The position numbers and the translations under genes are program-made. A DNA stretch of 43,488 nucleotides from Syntrophomonadaceae bacterium (GTDB lineage: Bacteria > Bacillota > Dethiobacteria > DTU022 > UBA8154): the NCBI GenBank assembly GCA_003556225.1, contig PWRN01000063.1, forward strand, positions 68,060-111,547, read 5' to 3'. Shown here piece after piece: positions 16,938 through 24,370 of the stretch; within the stretch, counting starts at the first letter, position 1; every line of letters starts with the position of its first letter. The notes beneath the pieces are model-generated. The model searched no databases. It saw only the letters and a program-made list of their open reading frames with translations, and was not told the origin of the DNA.

Positions 16938-17071
16938 GGATTATGCACCCCTTTCCTTTTACAGTCCCTTCTCCCGAGATCGGGTCTTATTTAAAATGCT
17001 ATTCCATATTGCGAAAACTAAAAACGGGTAAAAAAAATGACCGTCTTTGCTATAATCATGGAATAAAGCAT

Positions 17072-17104
17072 AAAAATAGCTACCTGCTGCACTCCAGGTA
17101 GCTA
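17072..17104 (-). terminator. Intrinsic terminator downstream of the ferritin gene
   Basis: Minus strand: 10-bp perfect stem (17104-17095 with 17086-17077, eight-base loop) followed by TTTTT (17076-17072). It lies 91 bases after the ferritin stop. The gltB1 promoter start point (about 17099) falls inside its 5' arm, so transcripts begun there cannot form the full stem. Confidence 0.85.
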
Positions 17105-17105
17105 A

Positions 17106-17134
17106 ATTGTAACATGCCTTTTTTGAAATGTCAA
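17106..17134 (-). promoter_or_regulatory. Consensus sigma-A promoter for the split glutamate synthase operon
   Basis: Minus strand: TTGACA (17134-17129), 17-bp spacer, TACAAT (17111-17106). The predicted start is near 17099, giving a leader of about 160 nt before the gltB1 ATG at 16937. Confidence 0.85.
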
Positions 17135-17194
17135 TATTGTGGAATAAACTTTTACCATGTGGAATCTTAACGTCGGGGGGACATCCCCGGGTGG

Positions 17195-17701
17195 TTACTT
17201 CGCCGGAGGGGTAAAGGTCCGCTGGGCCAGTTCGTTGTCCAGGTGATAAATCCCCTCCCCTTTTTCACCCAATCGCCTTACTTTTGTGAGGATGTCCGAC
17301 ATGGATGCTTCTTCTTCCACCTGCTCATCAATAAACCAGTTTAAAAAACTGATTGTGGCATGTTCTTTTTCCTCCACAGCCATATCCATGAGGGTGTAGA
17401 TACGCCTGGTGACAAACTTTTCGTGCTCCAGGGCGAGGGTGAAGATCTCTTCCAGGGAGGTATATTCATTTTTAGGCTCATCAAGAGCACTGATCAAGAC
17501 CCTTCCTCCCACTTCGTTAATGAAGTTAAAAAATTTCATGGCATGAAATTGTTCTTCCTGGGCCTGTACCATGAAGAAATTGGCGAAACCGTTGAAATCC
17601 TGGGCTGCACAGTGAGCCGCCATGGCCAGATAATAGTTTGCTGAAAACTGCTCGTACTTGATCTGGTCATTTAACTCCTTTAATAGCTTTTCAGATAACA
17701 T
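17195..17701 (-). CDS. ftnA: Ferritin (non-heme, FtnA type)
   Basis: 168 residues forming a ferritin four-helix bundle. Ferroxidase residues are in place: Glu17, Tyr24, Glu50 and His53 (QAQEEQFHAMKF), with Glu residues near 94 and 127 in LALEHEKFVTRRIYTLMD and FIDEQVEEE. Length is normal for bacterial non-heme ferritin (160-175). It oxidises and stores iron in a 24-mer. The ATG at 17701 has an AAAGGAG site. It is monocistronic, ending at a strong terminator. A GATAAT-like -10 precedes the gene, but no clear -35 or Fur box could be confirmed. Confidence 0.95.
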   Translation of the reverse strand: MLSEKLLKELNDQIKYEQFSANYYLAMAAHCAAQDFNGFANFFMVQAQEEQFHAMKFFNFINEVGGRVLISALDEPKNEYTSLEEIFTLALEHEKFVTRRIYTLMDMAVEEKEHATISFLNWFIDEQVEEEASMSDILTKVRRLGEKGEGIYHLDNELAQRTFTPPAK

Positions 17702-18001
17702 GAAGTTACACTCCTTTAACTAGATTATCAAAATTCTTCGTAAACCCCCGGAAATAGCATGGCATATGAAGCTTCACTGAAAAGAACACATCATAAGTAT
17801 GATCTTATCGCGAAGCTCATATTACGTTCGCGTCCATGTGCAGTTGCGGTAACGCGTTGTGATTAAACCAGGCCGGGAACAACCTCCGGAGACGACCTGA
17901 TGATCAAATATTTTTTGCGAAGCTGATCCAGGGCATTTACGCTTGGTTTAATCTTATCCTGCGCCTACTCCCTTGTCAACTCTTTCTGTCCATTGCGTCG
18001 G
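17702..18001. other. Divergent intergenic region with inverted repeats
   Basis: The region separates ferritin (minus) from the stalk/GerMN gene (plus) and shows no gene. It contains ATCATA-AG-TATGAT (17790-17803), a small operator-like palindrome, and a 10-bp perfect inverted repeat GATTAAACCA/TGGTTTAATC (17861-17870 and 17944-17953) whose arms are 73 bp apart. No known riboswitch was recognised. Confidence 0.5.
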
Positions 18002-18030
18002 TTGAGTTTTCTCGCGGAAAATGCTATACT
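18002..18030 (+). promoter_or_regulatory. Sigma-A promoter of the stalk/GerMN gene
   Basis: TTGAGT (18002-18007), 17-bp spacer, TATACT (18025-18030). The box overlaps an upstream in-frame ATG at 18021, which rules that ATG out as the start codon. Confidence 0.75.
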
Positions 18031-18140
18031 CAAGTAGATCCTGGCATAAAGAAAGAATGTTAAAAGCCGTAAAGTACAGGATATCGTCTATGTCCACCAC
18101 TGGCCCTGAACGGCTATTGTTATCCTACAGAGGAGGGATC

Positions 18141-19091
18141 ATGTTGAAAAAAAATCTTTTGGTTTGGTTGCTTTTGGCCCTGTTCATCTTGCCCCTAAGT
18201 GTGTATCCCCGTTACACAGAAGCCTTGATACGACCGGTGAACCCGGAAGCCGAAGAAGAAGAAGTTGTGCCCGGACCCGCGGATGAGAAGCTTCTCCGTA
18301 TCCTGGTAAACGGTGTCTCCATCCATTTTGACTCACCTCCTTATATTAAGAATGGCCGCACGATGGTGCCGGTGCGTTTTGTCAGCGAAGAACTGGGCGC
18401 CCGGGTGGATTGGGATGGCGGGGAACGCAAAGTTACCGTGACAAAGGATGATAAGGAGATTGTGTTTTTCATTGACCAAACAACCGTCTGGATCAACGGC
18501 CGGGAAAGAGCGGATTTGCTGGACGTGCCGGCTGAAATATCTCATGACAGAACCATGGTCCCCTTGCGCTTTGTAGGAGAGACCCTGGAAGCCCGGGTGG
18601 ACTGGGACGGAGAAAAACGCCTGGTTACCGTGGACACAGCACACTTGATCACCCTGTATTTTGCCGATGAACAAGCCGCGTATTTGGTCCCGGAACAGCG
18701 AGAGATTTGGGGTGTAAATCCGCGCAATATCGAAGACATGTCTAGGCGGGTTTTCCACGAACTCCTTAAAGGCCCGGAACGACCCGAACTTCACCGCACC
18801 ATTCACGACAGCGGTAAGCGAAATATTCTGGTCGTGCTCACGGGAGAGCTGCCGTACACGGGAACGCTGATCCTGAATTTAACCAGCGATTTTGTAGATG
18901 AACAAAAAGCACGCGGAATGGGTACCGCCGGTGAAACCATGGCCGTTTATTCCATGGTGAATTCCCTCTGCGAACTGCCCGGTGTGGAGAGGGTCAAGTT
19001 CCTGGAAGAGGGCCGCGAAGTAGAGTCTTTGTTTGGCCACATCGCAACGGATCAGCCGGTAAGGCCCCGCTGGGACCTCGTTCAGCGATAA
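18141..19091 (+). CDS. Secreted stalk-domain (copper amine oxidase N-like) protein with C-terminal GerMN domain
   Basis: 316 residues from ATG 18141 (GGAGGG site). Residues 1-29 are a signal peptide or membrane anchor. Residues about 52-165 hold two stalk repeats of the Cu-amine-oxidase-N1 type (NGRTMVPVRFVSEELGARVDWDGGERKVTV and HDRTMVPLRFVGETLEARVDWDGEKRLVTV). Residues about 170-310 match the GerMN fold found in the sporulation/germination lipoprotein GerM (FHELLKGP, ILNLTSDFVD, YSMVNSLCELPGVERVKFLEEG). It acts outside the membrane, probably in the cell envelope. It is a single-gene transcript with its own promoter and terminator. Role in spore or wall biology is inference. Confidence 0.87.
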   Translation: MLKKNLLVWLLLALFILPLSVYPRYTEALIRPVNPEAEEEEVVPGPADEKLLRILVNGVSIHFDSPPYIKNGRTMVPVRFVSEELGARVDWDGGERKVTVTKDDKEIVFFIDQTTVWINGRERADLLDVPAEISHDRTMVPLRFVGETLEARVDWDGEKRLVTVDTAHLITLYFADEQAAYLVPEQREIWGVNPRNIEDMSRRVFHELLKGPERPELHRTIHDSGKRNILVVLTGELPYTGTLILNLTSDFVDEQKARGMGTAGETMAVYSMVNSLCELPGVERVKFLEEGREVESLFGHIATDQPVRPRWDLVQR

Positions 19092-19136
19092 ATGCTTTAT
19101 TTGTGGGGCCGCACAAGGAGTAGCTTAGAATAATTC

Positions 19137-19180
19137 GAAGCCGCGCACCGCTTGAATTTGTGCGGCTTCTTTGCGTTTTG
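19137..19180 (+). terminator. Intrinsic terminator after the stalk/GerMN gene
   Basis: GAAGCCG/CGGCTTC stem (19137-19143 with 19163-19169) extended by CAC/GTG across a two-base bulge, with a T-rich tail TTCTTTGCGTTTT. Confidence 0.7.
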
Positions 19181-19291
19181 ATTATTTCTTCTCATAATAT
19201 TTGCAGCTAACGTCACATCAACCCCCTTCTTTCGTCTTCAATAATAGAGGCTTCTTCTTAAAAGATATCGCGCGGTATCGAGGTGAACAAG

Positions 19292-19825
19292 TTGACAAAC
19301 AAAAACCTGTCGGTTGAACGGTTGGAAACAAAACTGGAAGAGCTCTGGCCCCGGCTTTATCGATTCTTTTATTCCCGGGTGCAGAATCGAGAAGAGGCCG
19401 AGGAGCTTACCCAGGACACGATTCATCGGGTATGCCGGCGCCTTGAAGCGGAAAACCTGCCAGATGAAAAATTGGAGCCGTACCTGTTCACCGCGGCTCG
19501 TAACCAGCTGACCGATTTATGGCGCAGACGCGGCCGACAGCCGGGGACTCTCTCTATGCAAGAACTTCAATCCCAGGGATGGGACCTGGTCGAAAAACCG
19601 CGAGAGGTGGAGGAAAAAATGATTATTCAAGAGGCCTTAAACCGGCTTAGCTCCGATTACCGCCGGGTCTTGAACTGGAGAATTATTGAAGGACGACCGG
19701 TAGGGGAAGTGGCCATTAAAATGAAACGCACACCGGGTGCTGTCCGCAGCTTGCAGTTACGGGCCCTCCGCGCGTTGAAAGCAATACTCGAGGAAGGGGG
19801 TTATTTTCATGAAGCACAACAATAA
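19292..19825 (+). CDS. ECF-type RNA polymerase sigma factor
   Basis: About 177 residues. Region 2 (LWPRLYRFFYSRVQNREEAEELTQDTIHRVCRRLEA...PYLFTAARNQLTDLWRRR) and region 4 (ALNRLSSDYRRVLNWRIIEGRPVGEVAIKMKRTPGAVRSLQLRALRALK) have the sigma-70 family pattern, with no regions 1 or 3, which defines an ECF sigma. The frame is open from a GTG at 19283, but GAGGTGA is correctly spaced for TTG at 19292. Its last 17 bases overlap the next gene, so the pair is translationally coupled. The partner is a one-helix membrane protein, the usual arrangement of an ECF sigma and its regulator. Target promoters are unknown. Confidence 0.88.
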   Translation: MTNKNLSVERLETKLEELWPRLYRFFYSRVQNREEAEELTQDTIHRVCRRLEAENLPDEKLEPYLFTAARNQLTDLWRRRGRQPGTLSMQELQSQGWDLVEKPREVEEKMIIQEALNRLSSDYRRVLNWRIIEGRPVGEVAIKMKRTPGAVRSLQLRALRALKAILEEGGYFHEAQQ

Positions 19826-21128
19826 CCATTATGAACAAGAAATTGACCAGTTTATCGACGATTTAAACCGTGAAAAGAAGCCGACGATCTACCGATCAGA
19901 AGAAGCAGTAAACCCTGAATTGGAAGAACTATTTGCAACTGTTCGGGCCGTGAAGCGGCTCAGGGGCGACAGAGGCAGTAAGGCGGCGAGATTCCTGGGT
20001 TCCCGGTGGTTAAAGGGACTTGCCGCAGCGGCCGCCTTTCTCCTGGTGATCGGCCTGGGGGTACTGAACCTCAGCAGCCCGGAGAACGGTAACATTGTGC
20101 ACGCCGTGATCAAAGCTTATGAAGACCTGCACAGCTATCGTGGCGTAGTGGAAATCCGCTCTGAAAGCAACGGTCAAATCGATTTCCAGGAAACCATCGA
20201 GATCCAATACAAAAAACCCTTCATGTACACGGCACATCACCGCTACCAGGGGGTGGAGGTGCAGTATATCAGCGACGGACAAAGGCTGCTGATCCTCTGG
20301 CCCCACGACCAGGCTGAGGTGGAAAATCTTTTCCCAGAGCGGGAAATCTGGCGTTACCATATCGGCACAACCATCTGGGAACTGGATGAAGCCGCGGAGG
20401 TAAATACCCTGGGAGAAGAAATGCTGCTCGGCCGGGAAACAACCCTGCTGGAATACCGCTTCACGGGGGACCAGGAGTTTCACCAGCTCTGGATTGATCA
20501 TGAAACCCACCTTCCCCTGCGCAAAATCTTGAACCATCCAGAGGAGCGGCAGCTCATCGTGGAGTTCAACGAACTGGAGATTAATCCCGAGCTGAAGGAT
20601 GAGCAATTCCAGTGGTCCGATTCCTTGCTGCAAGGAATGACCGTGAGGGAATATAACGCCGAGGTCAACCTGGAAGAGGTCCAGGCAGCCTGGCCTGAGC
20701 TGCAAAAGGTCCTGGATGCGCTGCCCGATGGCCTGACGTTTTACCGGGCCGGCGCCCTGGAAGAGCAAGATTTTTACCGCCATGTCGTGCGCTTCAGGGG
20801 GACAACCGAAGGAGATTATCTCGATATTTACTTCACCGACGAACCCCGGGAGTTTACCTATTTTTTCGAAAGTGATGTGGGCAAACTGGCCGATGGTTAC
20901 GTGGAGCTTAATCCTGAGGCCTGGAACGTCTTTGAGCGCTACATCGGCGCCAGTCAGACCGGGCGTTGGGTAACTGCAGAAAGAGATATCTTCCTGGTCA
21001 GCAGCCGCAGCACCGCAGCATTACAAGCCATCCTGGAAGCGCTGGCCGGAGAGCCCGTGGAATTTCTCGACCGGTCCGATTTAATAAAAGAAGGCATCCA
21101 GCCCGTCCTGGAAAAAGAAGGACATTAA
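19809..21128 (+). CDS. Membrane-anchored sigma co-regulator with RseB/LolA-like extracytoplasmic domain
   Basis: 439 residues. Residues 1-69 are a charged cytoplasmic segment where an anti-sigma region would sit, residues 70-88 are a single membrane helix (LAAAAAFLLVIGLGVL), and the rest lies outside. The outer part starts with HSYRGVVEIRSESNGQIDFQETIEIQYKKPFMYTAHH, resembling the LolA/LppX/RseB fold of MucB-type proteins, and ends with a second domain (about 280-430) of DUF4367-like pattern. No zinc-binding HxxxCxxC anti-sigma motif is visible. It overlaps the sigma gene by 17 bp and ends before a strong terminator. A sensor or anti-sigma role is inferred from the operon. Confidence 0.78.
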   Translation: MKHNNNHYEQEIDQFIDDLNREKKPTIYRSEEAVNPELEELFATVRAVKRLRGDRGSKAARFLGSRWLKGLAAAAAFLLVIGLGVLNLSSPENGNIVHAVIKAYEDLHSYRGVVEIRSESNGQIDFQETIEIQYKKPFMYTAHHRYQGVEVQYISDGQRLLILWPHDQAEVENLFPEREIWRYHIGTTIWELDEAAEVNTLGEEMLLGRETTLLEYRFTGDQEFHQLWIDHETHLPLRKILNHPEERQLIVEFNELEINPELKDEQFQWSDSLLQGMTVREYNAEVNLEEVQAAWPELQKVLDALPDGLTFYRAGALEEQDFYRHVVRFRGTTEGDYLDIYFTDEPREFTYFFESDVGKLADGYVELNPEAWNVFERYIGASQTGRWVTAERDIFLVSSRSTAALQAILEALAGEPVEFLDRSDLIKEGIQPVLEKEGH

Positions 21129-21250
21129 ACGAAAGGAAAAGCAGCGTAAATAAAGAGGATCGACTGACCTGCGTTTGCAGAATGCTGCGACCTTATTCCA
21201 GCAGGAACGTATCAACAAAGCAGCAGAGCCAACTTCTTCAGCACTTGAAG

Positions 21251-21298
21251 CCAGCGGAATCCCTGAAATTGTTTTTAGGGGTTCCGCTGGTTTTCTTC
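21251..21298 (+). terminator. Intrinsic terminator of the sigma/co-regulator operon
   Basis: CCAGCGGAA/TTCCGCTGG (21251-21259 with 21282-21290) continued by CCCT/AGGG inside, then TTTTCTT (21291-21297). Confidence 0.9.
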
Positions 21299-21348
21299 GG
21301 GGTTTCAAGCCGCCTCAAACTGTTTGAGCGAGGGTAGCGAGGGAGTTT
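21299..21348. repeat. Fragment (about one quarter) of the palindromic intergenic element
   Basis: Positions 21299-21348 match the core of the two larger copies (30693-30876 and 41436-41599): GGGGTTTCA, then GCCGCCTCAAACTGTTTGAG and the G-rich loop ending GGGAGTTT. The right half and the terminal repeats are missing. Confidence 0.8.
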
Positions 21349-21360
21349 ATCATTTACATC

Positions 21361-21389
21361 TTGTATTCCCGGCCTCAATCCGATACAAT
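21361..21389 (+). promoter_or_regulatory. Probable promoter of the flavoprotein gene
   Basis: TTGTAT (21361-21366), 17-bp spacer, TACAAT (21384-21389), about 43 bp upstream of the start codon at 21432. Confidence 0.65.
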
Positions 21390-21431
21390 TTTAACGAATC
21401 CCCTTTTAAATCAACCAATGAGGTGAAAATG

Positions 21432-22778
21432 ATGTCAAAGGTCGTGATCATTGGCGGTAATGCCGCTGGATTGAGTGCAGCAAGCCAGGTTAAGCGTTTA
21501 AAGCCCGATTGGGAGGCCGTGGTGCTGGAAAAAGGGCAGTATATCTCTTATGCCGCCTGCGGGATGCCTTACTATATTGAAGGAGTTATCCCGGATTTTT
21601 ACGACCTGATGGAATTGACCCCTGCTGAAGTCGTGAAAGAGAGGAAAATCGACCTGCGACTGGGTTGGCATGTGACCCGGGTTCATCCTGTTGAACAAGA
21701 AGTTGAAGTGCAAACCCCCGACGGGCCCGCGGTGGAGTCTTTTGATTTTCTGGTCATCGCCACTGGAGCGGTCCCTGTAACGGAAGGGCTCAACATCCAG
21801 TGGTCCGAGCGGATTGCCTCCCTGGGCAGCCTGGATGATGCCCGGCACATTTTTTCTTTAATCGAAGAGAAACGCCTCCAAAATTGTGCGATCATCGGCG
21901 GTGGATACATCGCCCTGGAGATGGTGGAAGCCTTTAAAACCCGGGGGATTGAAACCCATCTCGTGCATCGCCGCAACGATTTAGCCAGGACATTCGAGGT
22001 TGAAATTTCTGATCGGATCAAGAATGAGATGACTAAAGAAGGCGTGGTCTTGCAGCTGGAAACCCCGGCACGGGGAATCGAAGCAGAGAAGGAAAAAGCG
22101 GTCATCACCACAGCCGATGATAGAAAAATGACCTATGACTTTGTCCTGGTCGCCACCGGGGTCCGGCCGGCCACCGACGTTCTCCAGGGAAGCGGAATTG
22201 AGCTGGGCATAAAAAATACCGTCCGGGTAAACAAATTCTTGCAAACCAATTACGAGAACATTTATGCGGCGGGAGACTGTGCAGAAACCTTTCACCTCGT
22301 TACCGACAGCCCCGTCTACGTACCCCTGGCGTTAAAAGCAAACCGGGAAGGGATGATGGCCGGAGCAAACCTCTGCGGGAAGACGGAGCCCTTTCCGGGC
22401 GTCCTGGGAAGCGCCATCTTAAAAGTATTTAACCTGGGTATCGCGCGCACCGGTTTAACCCTGGAAGAAGCGGAAAAACACGGACTAAATCCAGTCAAAT
22501 ACCAGGTATCCAACAACAGCCGGGCCCGCTATTACCCTGGAACGGAAACCCTGCAAAGCGTTGTTGTCGTCAACCGGGATAGCGGCCGCATCCTGGGCGC
22601 CCAGCTGGCCGGCCCCCTGGATGCGGTCAAGCGTATCGATGTGTACGCAACCGCCATATCTGCCGAAATGACCTTGGGGCAGGTCTTCAACCTGGATCTT
22701 TCCTACGCTCCTCCCTTTTCACCCGTGTACGATCCCGTCGTCATGGCGGCAAGGGTGGGAAGGAAACACCTCCGCTAA
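21432..22778 (+). CDS. CoA-disulfide reductase / NADH oxidase-like FAD-NAD(P)-dependent oxidoreductase
   Basis: 448 residues. It has an N-terminal FAD motif (VVIIGGNAAGLSAASQVKRL), the single redox-active Cys in YISYAACGMPYYIEG (about Cys43), an NAD(P)-binding motif (CAIIGGGYIALEMVEAF), the FAD-contacting NIYAAGDCAE, and a C-terminal dimerisation domain (ILGAQLAGPLDAVKRIDVYATAI). A single Cys in SYxxCGxPYY is typical of CoA-disulfide reductases and NADH oxidase/peroxidases. No C-terminal rhodanese domain is present. Possible roles are thiol redox balance or peroxide/oxygen protection in an anaerobe. Two adjacent ATGs exist; AGGTGA spacing favours 21432 over 21429. Confidence 0.9.
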   Translation: MSKVVIIGGNAAGLSAASQVKRLKPDWEAVVLEKGQYISYAACGMPYYIEGVIPDFYDLMELTPAEVVKERKIDLRLGWHVTRVHPVEQEVEVQTPDGPAVESFDFLVIATGAVPVTEGLNIQWSERIASLGSLDDARHIFSLIEEKRLQNCAIIGGGYIALEMVEAFKTRGIETHLVHRRNDLARTFEVEISDRIKNEMTKEGVVLQLETPARGIEAEKEKAVITTADDRKMTYDFVLVATGVRPATDVLQGSGIELGIKNTVRVNKFLQTNYENIYAAGDCAETFHLVTDSPVYVPLALKANREGMMAGANLCGKTEPFPGVLGSAILKVFNLGIARTGLTLEEAEKHGLNPVKYQVSNNSRARYYPGTETLQSVVVVNRDSGRILGAQLAGPLDAVKRIDVYATAISAEMTLGQVFNLDLSYAPPFSPVYDPVVMAARVGRKHLR

Positions 22779-22836
22779 AAGAAGAACCGTTTATTGCCCC
22801 GACCTGCACGGGACCTAACGTTTCTACGCTGACAGG

Positions 22837-23106
22837 ATGAGAGGCCTGCAAGGCGGTACCTGCAATGATCTCCTGGATCCGGGATCCGGGATCCGGTGCG
22901 CAGGGCACCGCTGTAGTTTCAAAAAAACTCATGCATTGAGCCAGACCCTGGGCCTGGCATCCTTTTCTGTGAACGTGCGGCATACCCGGGTTGAAGTCAG
23001 GCTTCCTTTAAAACTAGCGGGTGCAATCCCTATAAGCCAGGACATCTTCAAAACTCCTTGGCGGTTTCTGATTGATTTACCTCAAGGCTTCGCCGCATAT
23101 ATTTGA
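22837..23106 (+). pseudogene. Possible remnant of an AMIN-domain protein
   Basis: An 89-codon open frame in an otherwise gene-free 510-bp gap. Its second half (TRVEVRLPLKLAGAIPISQDIFKTPWRFLIDLPQG) resembles the end of an AMIN domain, in which an extended beta region ends with P-R-hydrophobic-hydrophobic-D-hydrophobic-P. The first half looks random and includes three tandem GGATCCG units. No good ribosome binding site precedes the ATG, and nothing recognisable follows the stop. It could be a decayed cell-wall amidase or stalk-protein fragment, or a chance frame; the resemblance is by eye only. Confidence 0.25.
22875..22895. repeat. Three tandem copies of GGATCCG, followed by a hairpin
   Basis: Three exact 7-bp units occupy 22875-22895. 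The next bases form a 6-bp hairpin CGGTGC/GCACCG (22894-22899 with 22905-22910). Confidence 0.8.
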
Positions 23107-23185
23107 GCCTTTTTATGCGGATATCCTATTATTTCGTTCTGGTCTCCGCTATCCCTCTCTGGTGCAGTGAAATAAAGATCCTGCG

Positions 23186-23214
23186 TTGCCTTTAAAATAA
23201 AGATTTGCTATAAT
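23186..23214 (+). promoter_or_regulatory. Sigma-A promoter of the DnaJ-like/CbpM operon
   Basis: TTGCCT (23186-23191), 17-bp spacer, TATAAT (23209-23214), 76 bp before the start codon. No CIRCE (HrcA) inverted repeat is present, so control by HrcA is not indicated. Confidence 0.78.
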
Positions 23215-23289
23215 TTAGGAACGAGAGCGTAATTCCAAACAACCTTTCGCCATATTGAACATGGAAAAACACTAGAGGTGAAACGAACC

Positions 23290-24357
23290 ATGGCTGTAAA
23301 ATTTCAAGATTATTACAAAATCCTGGGGCTGGATCGCAGTGCCACGGAAAAGGACATCCGTTCTGCCTACCGTAAGTTGGCACGAAAGTACCATCCGGAC
23401 CTGCAGCCTCCAGAAAAAAAAGAAGATGCGGAAAAGAAATTTAAAGAAATCGGTGAAGCGTACGAAGTGCTCAGCGACCCGGAAAAACGGGAAAAATATG
23501 ACCGCTTGGGGCCAAACTGGCAGCATGGAGATGAGTTTGCCTCCTACCAGCAGTACGGACAGCGCCAGCAGTGGAATGCCCAGGATTTTGAGCGGATGAG
23601 ACGGGATTTCGGTGATGCTGGAGGGTTCAGCTTCTCGTTCGGAGGAGAAGAAGGGCAGGCCAGCAGCTTTAGCGAATTTTTCGATGCCATTTTCGGGCAG
23701 GGTTTTAGCCGGGGAGGGGCAGGGCAGGCCTCATCCAGGGCCAGGGCCCGCCGGCCCAGCCGCGGCATCGATATTGAAGCCGAACTGGAAGTTGCACTTG
23801 AGGATGTCTATCACGGCAGGGAAAAACAGTTTCAAATCAACCTGCAAGACCTCTGCACCCAGTGCGGTGGAACCGGACAACAGGGAAGAAGCTTTTGTAC
23901 CCTGTGCGGCGGAAGTGGGCAAATCTCCGGGGTCAAGACAATTAAAGTAAAAATTCCCCGGGATGCCCGAGACGGAAAGAAGATCCGCCTCAAGGGGCAG
24001 GGAGGCGAAGCCGAGCCCGGTGGCGAAAAAGGGGACCTGTACTTAAAAATCAAGATCGCACCCCATCCCCTTTATCGACTAAACGGGAATGACCTGGAGG
24101 CCGACCTGACAGTCTATCCCTGGCAGGCTGCCCTGGGGGCCAAGGTTCAAGCGCCGACCCTGGAAGGTAGCGTGCGCGTCACCATCCCTCCCCGGACAAA
24201 AAACGGTCATAAGCTGCGCCTGAAAGGCAAGGGGATGCCCGGAAAGAGCGGAATAAACGGGGATCTCTACCTGCGGATCGTAATCGATAACCCCCGGGAA
24301 ATCATGCCCGAAGAAGAAAAGCTCTACCAGCAGTTGGCCGAAATCCATAAATCGTAA
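23290..24357 (+). CDS. DnaJ-family co-chaperone (CbpA-like) with a half zinc finger
   Basis: 355 residues from ATG 23290 (an in-frame GTG at 23278 lies inside the ribosome binding site). J domain 1-75 has the HPD tripeptide at 35-37. A Gly/Phe/Gln/Ser-rich linker spans about 76-155. The DnaJ C-terminal substrate-binding domains run from about 160 to the end. Inserted at 189-210 are only two CxxCxGxG motifs (CTQCGGTG and CTLCGGSG); canonical DnaJ has four and CbpA has none, so this is an intermediate form able to bind at most one zinc. It would stimulate DnaK ATPase; dnaK and grpE are not in the window. A CbpM-like partner follows 13 bp downstream. Confidence 0.92.
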   Translation: MAVKFQDYYKILGLDRSATEKDIRSAYRKLARKYHPDLQPPEKKEDAEKKFKEIGEAYEVLSDPEKREKYDRLGPNWQHGDEFASYQQYGQRQQWNAQDFERMRRDFGDAGGFSFSFGGEEGQASSFSEFFDAIFGQGFSRGGAGQASSRARARRPSRGIDIEAELEVALEDVYHGREKQFQINLQDLCTQCGGTGQQGRSFCTLCGGSGQISGVKTIKVKIPRDARDGKKIRLKGQGGEAEPGGEKGDLYLKIKIAPHPLYRLNGNDLEADLTVYPWQAALGAKVQAPTLEGSVRVTIPPRTKNGHKLRLKGKGMPGKSGINGDLYLRIVIDNPREIMPEEEKLYQQLAEIHKS

Positions 24358-24370
24358 GGAGCTCGAAACC

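Noticed and set aside
16938-17099. ANTAR dual hairpin in the gltB1 leader
   Set aside because: The leader was searched by eye on the minus strand; no pair of hexaloops with G at position 4 overlapping a terminator was found.
23107-23289. CIRCE (HrcA) operator upstream of the DnaJ-like gene
   Set aside because: No TTAGCACTC-N9-GAGTGCTAA-like inverted repeat is present; only a sigma-A promoter is seen.
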